A stretch of 64,000 bases of DNA from Trichostrongylus colubriformis. Taxonomy: Eukaryota; Nematoda; Chromadorea; Rhabditida; Trichostrongylidae. The notes under the pieces were generated by a model that was given only the letters and a program-made list of their open reading frames with translations, had not been told where the DNA came from and ran no database searches. The stretch covers positions 48,443,551 to 48,507,550 of the forward strand of contig OZ022260.1 of the NCBI GenBank assembly GCA_963978905.1, read 5' to 3'. The position numbers were made by a program, and so were the translations under genes. Shown piece after piece: positions 10,598 through 23,487 of the stretch; position 1 is the stretch's first letter, and each line of letters begins with the position of its first letter.

Positions 10598-13500
10598 CTA
10601 GACGAGTGTTGAGAAGTTCTTATAACTGTCCGTAGTTGTCGTTGAGGACGTGGATCGAGTCCAAAACAGGATCGTCTTCAGTGTAGTCATCGTGCAGAAC
10701 AGCATCGCCGACACACCCAGTGACAGCCCCACACCTTTGGAAATCGTTCCCCTCGTTGGATTCAGCACACACAGTAGAAGAATTGCTAAAACATACACAA
10801 TTAGTCGATGCAATTGTGAACATAGAAATCAAAGGTAACTTTTGAGAATGGCCTAAACGTGCATCGAAGCAAGAATTTACTATACCCGACTAAGGTAACC
10901 CGGGGAAACCTCCAAATCCTCTTCTGTGGAAGACTTTCCCTCGCCATAATCGTCACGAAGACTCCCAAATTTAGCCGTGCATCGGTTGTAGCAAAGTTTT
11001 GTGACATTCTCTGGAACCTTCCAGAAATTCCCGTGAGCAGGTACATGGATAGGGCAATAAGATCCAGTTTTCGGTGTAGTATGTAGGTAGAGGTGGAAAA
11101 AAATTAAATGTATAAAATTGTTATTTGAATTCTGTTATAACCCTATGATATACAGAGTACATTATGACCTCGTTCTGGAATGCGCTTTACACTCAATTCG
11201 GTTTTTCTTTCGGGAAAATAATGACCAATAGGCAAAGAAGTCGACTATTATTGGTTACCTACCTGCCATCATAAACATCACAGATAGGAACCAAAATGAG
11301 TAGATCACCAGTCGCATGAAACTTGTACGATCCAGGTACTCAAGAGGGCTGAAAGGATTGAGACAGCTTGAATGAATAACATCTTAATAGTGATTTGAAC
11401 ACAGAACCCTTGTAGTGAAGAACTCTGTCGCATCATAAATTGTTCCAGGTGATCAAACACACTTTGGGTGTAACTTGAGAGATCGATCCGCTACAACCAA
11501 AAGGCATCGTCCAAAATAATTCCAGTATTCTAGGTGCTATATAAATCACACTACCAGATACAGTACCCGAACAGAAGCCAGGGAAGTACTGGGAAATTTC
11601 TTTTGTCCCGGAAACTGAAACCTGGACGATTAGCCACTTGTTTGAATTCCCGCCGAGCAGCCTTCGAACAGTTGTCGGCGGAAGGAGAGTAGTTAAAATT
11701 CGCGCGCCTGATGTTGATTGCCTCCCACACTGCGTCCCTAATCATGTTACTGTGATACTTTGCTCCTGGAGCCCTCGCGTCCCCGCCCCTTTGGACGACT
11801 CTCTTTTTCTTTGATTCATTTTCTGCTGCGCCGTTAAGTAGAATTCATACTTTCGCTGAACGCAGGTGTCGCACACGAGCCGCGATAAGTCCCTTGACCA
11901 ACACAGTCTCGTGAGGAGTGATAGTTGACAGTACTGATCGATAAGAGGGCTTATGATACAGCTTGCGCGCGGCACCTGCGTTTCGTATGCAACGCGTACT
12001 TGTCACAAAGTATGATCACGGATTACACTGCCTTTTCATTCCTCCCAACTCGATCTTCGAGTTTCGTTAAAGCGGCTTACTACCTATACATATTACATCT
12101 CGCGAAAAAGAAAAGCAGTGAAAGAATGTGATATTTTTGCATGGTCTGTTGAACCTACGTGCTGGGATTACTTGATTTGTAGAGTTTCAACACAAAGAAG
12201 AGCTGCAAGAGCGAGATGAAAAAAGCAGACGTCGAACTGATGAGCACTGCGACATCCAGAGTTTCGCCGATTTCGCTGGCCGTATACTGGAACATAAATG
12301 TGGAACGTGATTTGAAATCAACAACCCGCAGGCCGCGGTCATACTCACTGCCGGCAGGGCGTGGCCGCATTCACAGGCAGCGAGGGAGAGTTGCACAGGA
12401 GAGGTGCAGAGATGACGCAGGGGACGAGACAGTGTGGTATGGCGGAGACGCAAAGATGCGCAGCCATCCCCTGCCGCCGGCATCGCAAAGTATGACCGCG
12501 GCCTTACAGAGCCTTTCACGGTATGGGCTTAGCACTAAGCCTCAACCGAGAGCCTTGACGAACTCATACAATAGCGAATATGGAAGATAGCAAGCGTAGA
12601 GTAAATTTTAGTGTGTAAATCTCATATATTTCAGTGTTTGAAGCATTTCAAACTATCATACTTTCCTTCATTGGTTGGCGACTTTGGACATGTGCTTTCG
12701 TAGTTGAACAACTCAACCAGGGCCCCCTTTATTACTTTTTGATTGATTACTTCAATGGTCTCTAGATTCTCCACTTGTTACATTTCTCAAAATTCTCCAG
12801 ACCTGATTTTGGAAATCGTGTATGGCTTGGGTCAGTGTAGAAAGCTCTCTAGGCTCTAGCCTCACGGGTGCAAAAGCGCACATGTCAGTGAGCAAAGCTA
12901 GACAGGTTCTACATGAATCAGTGTCAACCTTGAGCTGTCTACCTTACGAGCACGAATGCAGCACCACTTTGGGGAAAGAGCTGCCAGGATCAACGCTGCA
13001 AAGTTGCCCCTTCCGGTGTCTTCAGAATAAAAACGGGTATGTTTACTATTCACAGCCGAAGCTTCAGACCTCTCCTTCTAGATCTCTGACTGCTTGAAGA
13101 CACTGGAAGGGGTAAACTTGACAGATTGTGGAATTTGAAAAAAGGGGTGCTTAGCAGTATAGCAGTAGCGAAAGAACGAAATGAAACTGGGGAAAAACAC
13201 AGAAATAGGAATCCGCTAACCCCTCCCCTTCTCTCTCGCCCCCCTCTGCGTCACTAGCTGTGGTCAGACTGCAGACGAACGGAAAGCCCAAATCAGCGAG
13301 CGCCGTCCCACCCTCGCCGAAACGTGACGCTGATGAACTGCAGAATGACACGCTGTGCTGCGGAACCGTGATAAGGCCGCAAGCCGCACTTTTTGAATGT
13401 GAATTTCGCTACATATCACCCCTTCTGAAGTGGAAGGTCTGCTTCAGAGATATATTCATAGTTTTCACTTTCTTCTTACCCCTTCCGGCGCCTTTAATCT

Positions 13501-13939
13501 GTCCCTGACTAAGACTCATGATTAACGTGCAGCAGCAAAAGGTACGTGTTGTCAGACAAGCACATTAAAAAATTGACGTTAACTTACATAAAACTCTTTG
13601 AAGGTGACGTATCTCGATATGAGACCATTCCAGTTGACTTGAAGGAAGAATTGAAGACTCATCACACATGAGACACCGGTGGCTACCACCATGGTAGTTA
13701 GCAGACGAAGGGCGATTTTCAGCTGGAAATATGCACCTTTCGTACTACTGCCACTACCTTCTACGAATCCCTCAGGAGGCCACCTTCATCTTGTCGCTGT
13801 TCTTGATACTTTTACTGCTGCTGGCAGTGGTTGAGTCTGAAGTCTGACTCGAAAGCATTTCATTGCTTCCGATCGAATGCGCAGGCTTCTTCAGAATCGA
13901 CTGCGGAACCAGCGCGTTTCGGCACGACGGAGAAACAGG
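10598..13939 (-). CDS. Multi-pass membrane protein, unrecognised family (start exon not found)
   Basis: Six exons chain in phase: 13939-13784, 13722-13588, 12286-12172, 11729-11555, 11348-11263 and 11010 to about 10900. The first gives a Ser/Thr-rich segment (SSQTSDSTTASSSKS). Then come hydrophobic stretches typical of membrane spans: LLTTMVVATGVSCVMSLQFF, VAVLISSTSAFFISLLQLFF, FPVLPWLLFGYCICPLEYL and RLVIYSFWFLSVMFMMA. A polar loop of about 40 residues lies between spans 2 and 3 (SADNCSKAARREFKQVA). The tail is Cys- and acid-rich (ENVTKLCYNRCTAKFGS). The last exon, from 10785, is open in two frames, stopping at 10598 or at 10620; the second gives an acidic tail ending LNDNYGQL. I do not recognise the family; no ATG exon was located upstream of 13939. 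Confidence 0.6.
11859..11982. mobile_element. MITE-like inverted repeat inside an intron
   Basis: Left arm (AACGCAGGTGTCGCACACGA) and right arm (GCGCGGCACCTGCGTT) are imperfect reverse complements, joined by AAGTCCC/GGGCTT inner ends. It lies in the intron 11730-12171 of the membrane-protein gene. No coding capacity. Confidence 0.55.
12331..12506. mobile_element. MITE-like element, family D (ends AGGCCGCGGTCATACT)
   Basis: Near-perfect terminal inverted repeats: AGGCCGCGGTCATACT on the left and AGTATGACCGCGGCCT on the right. The interior repeats CACAG/GAGACG words. It sits in an intron of the membrane-protein gene. A second full copy is at 52266-52446; diverged relatives are near 53240-53430 and 24780-24935. 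Confidence 0.75.
13148..13500. repeat. Dispersed repeat, family E, copy 1
   Basis: Starts GTGCTTAGCAGTATAGCAGT and ends near CACTTTCTTCTTACC. It aligns along its length with 21508-21872 and, with a large internal deletion, with 23488-23715. The interior is GC-rich (CAGACTGCAGACGAACGG). It lies in the large intron of the membrane-protein gene. No inverted termini or protein recognised. Confidence 0.65.
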
Positions 13940-14218
13940 CTAAATTAACAAAGTTAAAATGAAGCCTCCCTATCGGGTATGAGGCGAAATGACTTGCTAA
14001 TCGAGGCGTCAATTTTCGCACATATTTATTGCAGCCGATCAGACCAATACTCATGTTTCCATAGGATCACATTCATACTTCACACCAAGCACACGCTTTG
14101 TGCGAAATGCTGGTGCCGCAGTGCAAGTATGGCCGTTCTCTCTTTGCATTTGCTGCGTAAAATATGTTAACGAATTCGAATTTTTCAGAACTTTGCCAGT
14201 GTTCAATTTATGCCTGTG

Positions 14219-14335
14219 TTAATAATAAATAAATAAATAAATAGTAAAAAATAAGTAATAATAAAAATAGATAATAATTAAAATAATAATTAGAAATATA
14301 AAAAATAAATAAAAACGGTAAAATAAATAAGAGGA
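14219..14335. repeat. AT-rich (TAAA)n low-complexity tract
   Basis: A run of ATAAATAAATAAATA followed by degenerate A/T with occasional G. Typical intergenic simple sequence. Confidence 0.85.
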
Positions 14336-14339
14336 AGTG

Positions 14340-16040
14340 CCCGATTATTCGTCAACAACCAGCAGACGTAACCTCAAGAGAAGCCATTTCCCAGTCAAGC
14401 TGCAATGCGATTCCCTGATACTGTTATTAGGTCGAACAAAAAGTTCCCGCCGTTTTACTCATTGACTTTTTCTATGATTTTGCAGTAGTAACTTTTCTGA
14501 TTTTTCCGATTATTCAAGTATTATTCAAGTACCATGAAAACTTGCGCTCTGTTTCGTCTACGCACAGAGGACGTTCCCATAAGGGAAGCTATTTGAGCCG
14601 TTATTCCAGGCTACAGAGAATCACGATTTAGAATGCTGGCGATAGATTCCTCACAACATCTAGGGAGTACGTCGTAGCTGGCTAGGAAGGTATGGCGACT
14701 AAATTGGAAGGGACGTTGCCAAGCCTTCAGTCCCTTTTTGAAGGCCAATCGTCTGCTAAAAACTCCAGGAACCAGCTCGTTGCAGTGGAACTCTATTATG
14801 AGAAGTTCTAATAGTTCGTCGGGAATATGCTCTACTTCAGTGATGAGCAGGTGAGGTCCGAGCGCTTCCCGCGGTGGTGCCAATCCCCCACATACGAAGA
14901 TAAGCTATGCAAAAATTGCGCAAGATGGGTGCAGAATCGCTGCTTCAATCTTTGTCAATCCTGAATGTATCAAGACGGGCTGAAGCCTTTGTGGCAGTTC
15001 AAAGTATCTCTTAGTGGAGATTTGGTTCGAAGAAGAGGAGGATGTCTAAGCCACTTCCAGCAATTTTTGGATCCTAAGGAAACATTGACTGACGTAATAG
15101 TCCATGGTGCATAGTTAATTCTCAAGTATTAGGCACATGATCATGATTTTGTCGCGGTTTGTGTTGAAGCGCGTGCATTCCGCGGGGAGTATAAATGCGA
15201 GGGGTGCGCCGTTGAAACAGAAAACTTGCGTACCGTCGTTCGGCGTGAGACGCGATGGGTTTGAACCGGGGCGCCGTAGCAGTTGGATCCTAAAGCGATG
15301 GCGTTGAAATGCGCATTATTTCAGGAGCAGCCGTTTTGGGTCCCAAGTAATGCGGTACCACTAGACTGCCTAAATCGCGCCGGCTACATGTGGCCGCGCG
15401 AAACTTCTTTTCAGTGGAAACACCCATGTGAAGATTGCAATGCCAGTCAAATCTCGTAAGACTTTTGCACACGACTCAATCGATAAAACACTGTCAAAAA
15501 ATGTAAAAGCGTAGCTGAAAAAAAAAACAAGAACCCACGAAGATGTATTCAGATGCACTGGGAATCCCAGGGCGACATGGTGTGGACGTATTTATCTGAT
15601 AAGCCATCTGAAAACAATCGTCATCGTCTAGAAAAACTGTGGCTGCGTTTAGTAAAACAACGTTACGCATGGAGGGCACAATGGGAAAAGGAAGAAACTG
15701 TATGGGAAAAATGAGATGAAAGAGTTTGCTGCCAAAAATGTACTGCATTAAAAACTAATCCGAACATAAAATTAGAGAACACTGAATAAAAGAAAACGTT
15801 GGGACCTCAATATCAGCTATTGCTGAACGGTTAATTGGATGGAGCTGAACGTATCTTCGATACTATGCGATTCGCCGTAAAATTTCATTTCCTTCAAGAA
15901 CTTTTGAAACAACATAAACTGGACTTTTTCATTTCACAGAAGATGTCCAAGGACCAATACTTTAACAGATGATGCACAGCAGAAAAGAAAGTGCAACATC
16001 TGAGCAGCATTAGATACAGGATGAAGAAGAAGCCGTCCAA
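14340..16040. other. No recognisable gene
   Basis: The frame on the minus strand at 14611-14883 has no recognisable domain or splice partners. A GC-rich patch at 15150-15300 (GGGGAGTATAAATGCGAGG, then GGTTTGAACCGGGGCGCC) looks like repeat-derived sequence. Nothing else stands out. Confidence 0.45.
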
Positions 16041-16044
16041 ATTC

Positions 16045-16180
16045 GTGATTTTGCGGTGTCGCAGCTCTGCACACGAAGTGCGGTAATGCAAGATCTCAAG
16101 GTCGCAGTGTCGCGTGCGAAAGTGCGACACCGCCAAATCGCAGAATCGTGGAGCCTGATGGTGGCCGAGATTGCATCTCC
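16045..16180. mobile_element. Family C MITE-like element, second copy
   Basis: Shares TGATTTTGCGGTGTCGCAG, GTGCGAAAGTGCGACACC and the right end CGTGGAGCCTGATGGTGGCC with the copies at 7.7, 35.2 and 43.9 kb. The left end is more diverged. The inner part GTCGCGTGCGAAAGTGCGAC is itself an inverted repeat. Confidence 0.6.
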
Positions 16181-16189
16181 CATGCAAAA

Positions 16190-17800
16190 AGTGCCAACAA
16201 TTCGTAAATCAGCTCTGGGTGCCATTCGAAGATTGGAGTGAATGGTGTAAAAAACCATTTTCAAGCATCATTCATACGTCACTGACTGGATACGAAAAAG
16301 TAAGTAATTGATGGAATCTTCAGTCTATCCAAGGAAATAGAGCCTGAACCTTGGCGCACATTTCAATAACGACAGAATCATTACCAGCGTAAGCCACCGC
16401 CTTGTTTCTAATGGGTGTATATAAGAGACACCGGTCTAAGATTATAGCAAGCTGACTTCGAATCGGTGGGTCCCGAAGCTCTTAAATACTTAAATTAATT
16501 ATATAGCTCTCATTTCAAAAAACTGCGACTCACTGTCATATTTTTCCTCATTGTCTGGTGCTCACATATTGTATTCGAAGGTACAAACATAGTTAGAGCT
16601 AAATAACTGCGACTACATAAGAACCCTAGCCAAAAAATCACCAGATACGAATACAAGCAATAAAAAACATGATTGACAAATCTGAAAATTGTATTACAAA
16701 AGAAAAAACAACAAAAGACCTCTGAATATAATGAAAATAACGAAAAGAAGTTTATAGTGATCATGCTGGTTCCAAATTACAGGTTTTAGCTTAAGCTTAG
16801 CTTGTGTTAGAAAGGCTATGCCAAACCCCTGTGTTCCTCTCTCCTTTTCAATAACTGTTACCCGTGACCTGCAATTTCCTTCCCATAGACTGGGTAATGG
16901 ATGAGCGTATTCACACTTCTGACTCAAGCTTACTCAGCTTATGATACGATATACCTACCCATCGTGACCATCTTCCTCTGCCCCAAATTTACTGCCCACC
17001 GCAAGTCAAGCCATGAGAAAAAGGATTTGTGGTTTTTCCATACTGGAGGGAACATGGCACTTTCCCACCACAAAATTGTTCTAACCTATTTTCCTATTGC
17101 CGGCTTACCTTCTACCTTCCTAAACTTTTCGCTTACCTGTGAAAGACTGTGGCCTTTGCCCTGTGACATAAATTACTCAGACAATTTGTTCATATGAATC
17201 TTATCCTCCCTGGAAGTTTGTTCCGTTGTTGACTCTAGAGAAAACAATTATAGAGAACGGGTTCAAGGGATGTGCGTGGGCACCGTGTGACCCAGTGGCC
17301 CTAGTGACCGTATGTCCCAACCGTCAACCGGTATGTTCTATACATCCTGCTCAATGCCCATGCGCTACTGCCGTAGAGTAATGCCTACATCTTTACTTTT
17401 AGCATATTCCGAAACTTAATTACCGCCATCTTATTAAGGCATAGCATATTTAGAGACGGTGGGAGTCTTTCCTTTTCGCGCCACCCCAGATCACGTCCTC
17501 TCCATGGAATAAAAAGTTTCGCCCATATTTTTTTTTGATTAGCTTGATTAGCGATTCTTATATCCAGAGCGTGCCTCGTCCAGATGAAAACCTTCTAGAA
17601 CATGATTAGATCACCTAAGACAAAAAGCAAACAAAGCTCTACATAAAACCGAGTAATTACAATGATACGATTAACGTTCAGTTGGTTACACTAAGCCGAA
17701 TCATTCCAAATAAAAGCTTCTATAAAGGCACCGTACAAGAAGTTTGTTGGCAGCTAGTGTTTCGTTTAAATTTTCCGGTACTAAAGATTTTCAGACACGG
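16190..17800. other. No recognisable gene
   Basis: Only short frames, AT-rich in 16500-16750. No domains, RNA genes or paired splice sites seen. Confidence 0.45.
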
Positions 17801-17814
17801 TTTAGATCGTCGTG

Positions 17815-18043
17815 GGGTCAAATGAAGTCGGGAGGAGACGCAACTTTGCGCAGACGTCGAAGCTCCTTTCCTTCCCTAAGCTTAGGCTAGGATTCGTATC
17901 TCCTCCTCCTACATAAAAAAGGAACTGCCAGAGCATCAGTCTCACCTGCTTCAGCCTAAGCCTAGGGTAGGATAGGCGCTTCGACGTCGGTGAAAACTTT
18001 GCGTCTCACCCCCCTCCCCCCCCCCCCCGACTTTATTTGACCC
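17815..18043. mobile_element. MITE, family A (ends GGGTCAAAT), copy 1
   Basis: Ends GGGTCAAATGAAGTCGGG and CCGACTTTATTTGACCC are inverted repeats. Inner arms CCTAAGCTTAGGCT and AGCCTAAGCCTAGGG extend the palindrome. A poly-C run interrupts the right arm. The flanking octamers TCGTCGTG and TCATGGTG match at 6 of 8 bases, consistent with an old 8-bp target duplication as in hAT elements. Confidence 0.8.
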
Positions 18044-18049
18044 TCATGG

Positions 18050-20670
18050 TGTCACACAATAATGTGAGTACGTGTCCTATGGGCCGTGTAGGGACATGTA
18101 GAGCAGTTGTGGACATTCCGCTAGGCATACCCCTGTGTTATCGTAACGGCAGAGTACAGGTGCAGAAAACTGCACAAGTGCCCAAACTTATGACGCTTAA
18201 TGCTAGCAATGGGAAAGTTCGATACACTAAAGTGGACCTGGTTGAGTCTTCAAGCCAGTGACGTACATCGATGATACCGCGCGGAAATGGGAATTGAAAA
18301 GAGGTACACAAAATGAGCTACTGAATCTGGAACTAATATGCTGAGTTATGGGCAAAAGCTTCGGTCTCGGAGGGGACCGAACTACCTCAACACAAGTTCT
18401 AGGAAAACTTCTCAGCTCATATTCTCAGGTTTAAAGGGATGTTTCAGTCCCTACGCTATACTGGCTAAACCAGCTTATGCAATATGCTCTTCCGACGCAA
18501 ATTGTCGGAGATTTAATTCATAAAAACTCAGCCAGACTAGAATGGCTCGCCGTAGATCTCCCTTCACCTGCTCATCATTGAAGACATTTTCCACGATCGA
18601 GCCAGTGGAATTGCTTCTGGTTAATAAGGGGCTACATCTGCGAATAGCACTTACAATGACTTCAGGGTGATTGATAAGGATCAAGGCCTCTCGCATCTCT
18701 CTCGCAAGATGGTACAGCACCACTCACAACTTGGTTAGCATGTACTTATTGCTAGCTTTTTTCCTCCCTCCTGTCCCTTCCTCGTATTTTCACGCTTCTC
18801 TCTCCAACCCCGGCCGCCTCAGCCGTGAAATTTGAAAATTTCACTCTGTCTTTTTTTTCTTGGGTATTCAACGCTGGATTTTTTAAATTTTTATTATTTA
18901 ATTATTAGATTATTATTATTAGATTATTTGAGAGATTCTTATTAGATTATAAATTATCATGAAATATTTTTTGGTGTCACTGGATGATAACGCAACAGAC
19001 TGAGTTAGAGCACAGGTCTACCAAAGCGGTTAGAAAGGTTAGAATTTAGCCATACCCCATTATTCATCCAAATAAGCATGGGGATTCAAAAGTAGGACAT
19101 GATAAAATATCAGAGGGGTTTCCCGACATTTCGTCGTTGGAAACAAGCACAAACTCATTTTTCCCGTCCTTCTCCAGCATTGAGCCACATCGAGAGAGTA
19201 GATGGGAAGCGTAGAACATTCTCGCAATATCAGCTCTAGAGGAGATGATTGATGGGTAGACCTATGTAATGCAGTGATCGTTGTGTTGTAAATAATGCGG
19301 AGACAAACAGCGGTGAGGATGTGGCATTGCGGCGGCCTTGGGGTCCACAAGCTGCCGAACCAAGCAGTTGGGAACATCAATCATATTCAAGTTGAACTTA
19401 AAATAGAACCAAGTACTTTTTAGAAAACGAATCACAGCACTTTCTATTAATCCATGTGCTGAGGATAGGCAAGCTAACTTGCTGAGTTATCGCCCAAACA
19501 TTGTAATTAACCTAGGCAGAAACGACGAGAACATTCGAGAGTATCAGGTCAATACAGTAAGGCCTTAGCAATTGATATGACAGAGCGTGACCAAAAACCA
19601 AAGAAGCCGTGCTGTCTTCGCGGAAACACAGGTCATGAAGAATTTGTCTCGAAATTCCCCTGGATCGAGGGAATGCACATGAAGCTTCTAGCGACATAAG
19701 GGAAAATGGAAAGTAACATAATCATTGGAAATGGCGTAGGAACTTCAAAATCAAGGTAAACAATATAAACAATAAGCAACAAATATCTTCTGGAAGCGAG
19801 AAATCCAGTAGGAAGAATTGCCAGTAAAGGGATCCACAATTGGTGGAGAATGGGCGTCGGTCAGACGTGACGAGGGGAATCAGGCGTGGTAGCGATATGA
19901 GGATGGTTAGAGCGGTGCGATCAAAACCCATGGGAAATCCCGCCCACATAAATGAACGGAAACGAATCTACGAGTGGCTGCGAAAGGTTTCCGATGCACT
20001 GCCAGCTCAAACAGCCATGTATCACATTACAATTACACCAACGACAAAACGTGTAAGTAGATGAAATGGGAGCCAGAACGGGAACAGGTAAGGACAAGGT
20101 CAATCAGGGTATGGGAGAGGTGCAGTGAGGCGCGGGGTGAGTTCGTTAGTGACAAAATGACCCGACCAACACTCGAGGACAACGATTTGCTACACGCGCG
20201 CACCTGTTGACCAGCGTCGAACATCAATAACAAGCTAGAAATGCCCGAACTATCACGACAAGTAGGCGCTCGTTGCGCGGAAGGGAGAGGACGTACGAAG
20301 ACGTTGTCGCCATCCAGCAAAAATGGGGTTAGACCCATAGAGCCAAGTGGTTATTGCGTAATGGGCCACGCATAACCTCGCCACAGAGGCGCCTTAGACG
20401 GAACCCATAAACCATAATTTTGAAGGAGACGGTGAGGGAAAAGTTGCACGAGGGGCGTCTTCAAAACGAGAGGGAATCCGGTGCGCAAAGCGATAATCCG
20501 CCAACAAACTGGAATAACAACGTCTGATTCGTGCTCCAGTTCACACAGTGTTTTTCGACTATTTTCACCCGTACCAGAACAAGTTCTTCAGTTCCTTTTC
20601 AAAATTCCTTTTCCGACTTCAGACATTTTTGTTGTGACTAGGGTTCTCCATCAGCAATTTTTGTAATTTT
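18050..20670. other. No recognisable gene
   Basis: Several 60-106 codon frames on both strands lack family features. An AT-rich TTATTA tract lies at 18885-18945. Nothing assignable. Confidence 0.45.
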
Positions 20671-20679
20671 TTGAAAGGT

Positions 20680-20815
20680 ATGGTTTTGTCCCACGGTGGG
20701 GATCGAATCCATGGGTCTTTTCTCTTGTAGAACTTCTAAAATTCAAAGATACCGAACTTCTTCCTCTTCTTGAAAGTGCAAACGTTTTTACCACCCGGCT
20801 CTCCAGGCCTTCAAA
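20680..20815 (-). repeat. Possible tRNA-derived SINE-like sequence
   Basis: On the minus strand, GGAGAGCCGGGTGGTAAAAA resembles a degraded polymerase III A box and GGATTCGATCCCC resembles a B box, roughly 90 nt further on. No cloverleaf can be drawn, so it is not an intact tRNA gene. This is a weak reading based on two short motifs. Confidence 0.25.
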
Positions 20816-21507
20816 AATAGTTCACATGACGTTTTTCAGTTATTTCACTTGTACCAAAACAAATCCTTCAGTGTCCACTTACTATCAACCCACATAAATA
20901 GCTAACAATAAGGACTTGCTGTTAATGAGTGCGCTATCATAAAGGTGTAAATTACCCATTACTGTGAGATCAAGATGTGCCGTGAATTTGGTACTAATTG
21001 CTGTACGCCAATGGCGCCGTTTGGAGCAAAAAGGACATGGTCAGGTCATCGGAAGGCATTTAATGACGTGCGATAGCAGGAAACTGAAAACAAGAAGATC
21101 TGCGTCCTTGTCGTGAATGGGAGCCATTCTATCCGAATGAACCCAGCACTACGTTTCGGAAGCTATTCACATTAAAAGGTTCCCAGATGGATGCAGTTCA
21201 CCGGATCACCCATTCAATCGTTTCCACGACTCATTTACCTAACAAGACCATAGCTCACTCAAATGAGTAATTTGACCATTTGTCGATATTGAAGGAGAGA
21301 TACTAAGTTGTGCTGCAGTAGAGAAATAAGGCAGTGAAACGTCAAAAGCAGCGGGATTAGAATCGCCTACCGTTCTCATCGGATCAGATTATTGCCAAAA
21401 AACGGTTAACTAGTTTCACTGCTCTATAATGCCCAATTCTCAGTTGTTCATTTGCGCAGGTTGTGTGCCACTGAAAACACCGCCGGGGCAAATTTGACGA
21501 GGGGGGG

Positions 21508-21872
21508 GGGGTGCTCAGCAATGTAACAGTAGGGAATGAACGAAAGAAAACGGCGAAAAAAAAAACTGAGAAAGAGGAACGCGAACCTCCCCGCTCTTTG
21601 GCGCCCCTGTGCGTCGAGCCAGGGGCAGATTGCAGACGGGCGAGAGACTCAATCAGCCGGCCACGGACGACATCCCGTTCTCGCCGACAACTCGCCCGGT
21701 GGGTGAATGGCGGGAGAACGACTCGCTGTGCGGTGGGATCGTGACACATAAGACCTGAACCCGCGCCTTCGCAGTGCGAGTTTCACCACTCATCACCTCT
21801 CCTGATGTGAAAGATTTGTTTTCAGAGAACATGTATTCACAGTTCTCACTTCTCTTCACTCTTCTGCCCGTA
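21508..21872. repeat. Dispersed repeat, family E, longest copy
   Basis: Begins GTGCTCAGCAATGTAACAGT after a G homopolymer and ends CTCTTCACTCTTCTGCCCG. Shares ordered blocks with 13148-13500: GGCAGATTGCAGACGGGCGA, then CGCTGTGCGGTGGGATCGTG and TCACCTCTCCTGATGTGAA. The 122-codon antisense frame across it is a by-product. Confidence 0.65.
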
Positions 21873-21899
21873 AGACAAAAAATGTGCATCGCAGCATTC

Positions 21900-23270
21900 G
21901 CTGTGCGATGAGATGGGACGAGCCCAGGGCGCCGTTTTAGTCATGTCCTGCAGCGATGACGGAGGACCACACCCCATATTAGGCGTAATTGTTTCAGAAC
22001 CACACTTATACGATGCCTCCAGCTCTCACCCTTCGCGTCGCACTTCACACGCCGTGCTAGGTGAAATGTGCTAGAATTGTATGAGAGAATAAAAAGTCTG
22101 GTCTGCCGATGGACTAGCAGCAGCAGATCACTGTTAGCCAAATCCCATAAAGGAGTGAGCGACTCCTAAACTTTATCTTTTTTTACCGACTGTTAGTAGA
22201 CTAGCATGAAGCCGCAAACATATGTCCTACCCAGTCTTTGACTCTTTTCTTCACGTGGACGAGTGTTTGAGGGGCTATAGCAGTAAGGGTTGCAATAAAA
22301 ATTAAAAAAAGAAATTCAAAAAATTAAATTAATGGTAATTAAGTTGATCAGATTAAATTATCAAATCAATCCAATTCAAACAGCTTTGTTAGTTTGTGAT
22401 CTCAGACCAGTGATAGATGGAAGGCAGCCGGTAAATTTTACGACGCAGAATAGGAACCTCACTGTGGTTCTCGTTCACCAGAGCCAAAAAAGGCAAAGGC
22501 AGACACGAACGGGACCATGGCGGATGAGCGAGCTCGAAGCGGCCACGCCCGATTTCTTCACTTCATTGCCACTGGCTTTTTTCAGTGAGTCGCCAGACAT
22601 AACTAATCCTCTGAGCGTAGAGATCCGATGGACTGGAATCTATTGGAATCACTTCAGCATTCCTAGACTCCTTAAAACAAGTATGGGCTCATCATTTTGA
22701 TTGCACCGGCCGATGATAGACTGGTTTCTCAAGCGACCACATAAAGGCTACCTTCAAAGGAAGGGTACGGTGTTAACTGCGATGACTATGCAACATCAGC
22801 ACATCGAAATGTGATGGTAGATGGATACAACAGTTTCTACTGAGAATTGCACAGGCGACGGGATATGGGGAGGGCATTCACTGGCAACCTTCTGTAGTTG
22901 CTATTTGTTTTTTTATGTGATAGCCCATCGATAATGATAAATGGTAATATTACTACACATATAACTTATAACCCAGGTATATCGGAGCATGTAAAAATTC
23001 CGGTGACCCATATAACTTCAGACATCAAAACAAATCAAGGAATAGTTAAGCAAATAAGAAAGTGGATGAACAAATATGCGGATAGTGCTCACTAAGTGAA
23101 TAAGTCGCTGGAAACTGCCACTCTAATAGGGAACTAAAGGTTGAGTATGGCTTTTGAAAAATTCTGTGAGCAGTGGGTGAGAAGAGCATGAGAATCAGAT
23201 GTCAGGCGACACACCACACAGGGCGTATTGAATGACGCCATAGCCTAGCCATCATCGATAAAAATTACAT
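21900..23270. other. No recognisable gene
   Basis: AT-rich at 22280-22400; the short plus-strand frame at 22332-22700 has no recognisable domain. Nothing else supported. Confidence 0.45.
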
Positions 23271-23487
23271 AAGATGGAATGCCAAGTAGCGCTCTCATGC
23301 AAACAATACCTTCACCAGAAAAGCATCTGTCATTCTCCAGACAGGGCATGGATTGGACGTTCACCCTATAAGCTGCAAACTGAAGACATTGTGCACGAAA
23401 GACGTGAGAGTCTATATTTTACCCAGGATCCTTTGTTCCAAAGACACCGGAAGAGGCAAATTCGGCAGGTTGTGGAATATGAAAGTA

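Noticed and set aside
14429..14455. TTAGGTCGAACAAAAAGTTCC resembling a mariner terminal repeat
   Set aside because: No inverted partner or transposase remnant was found within 1.5 kb.
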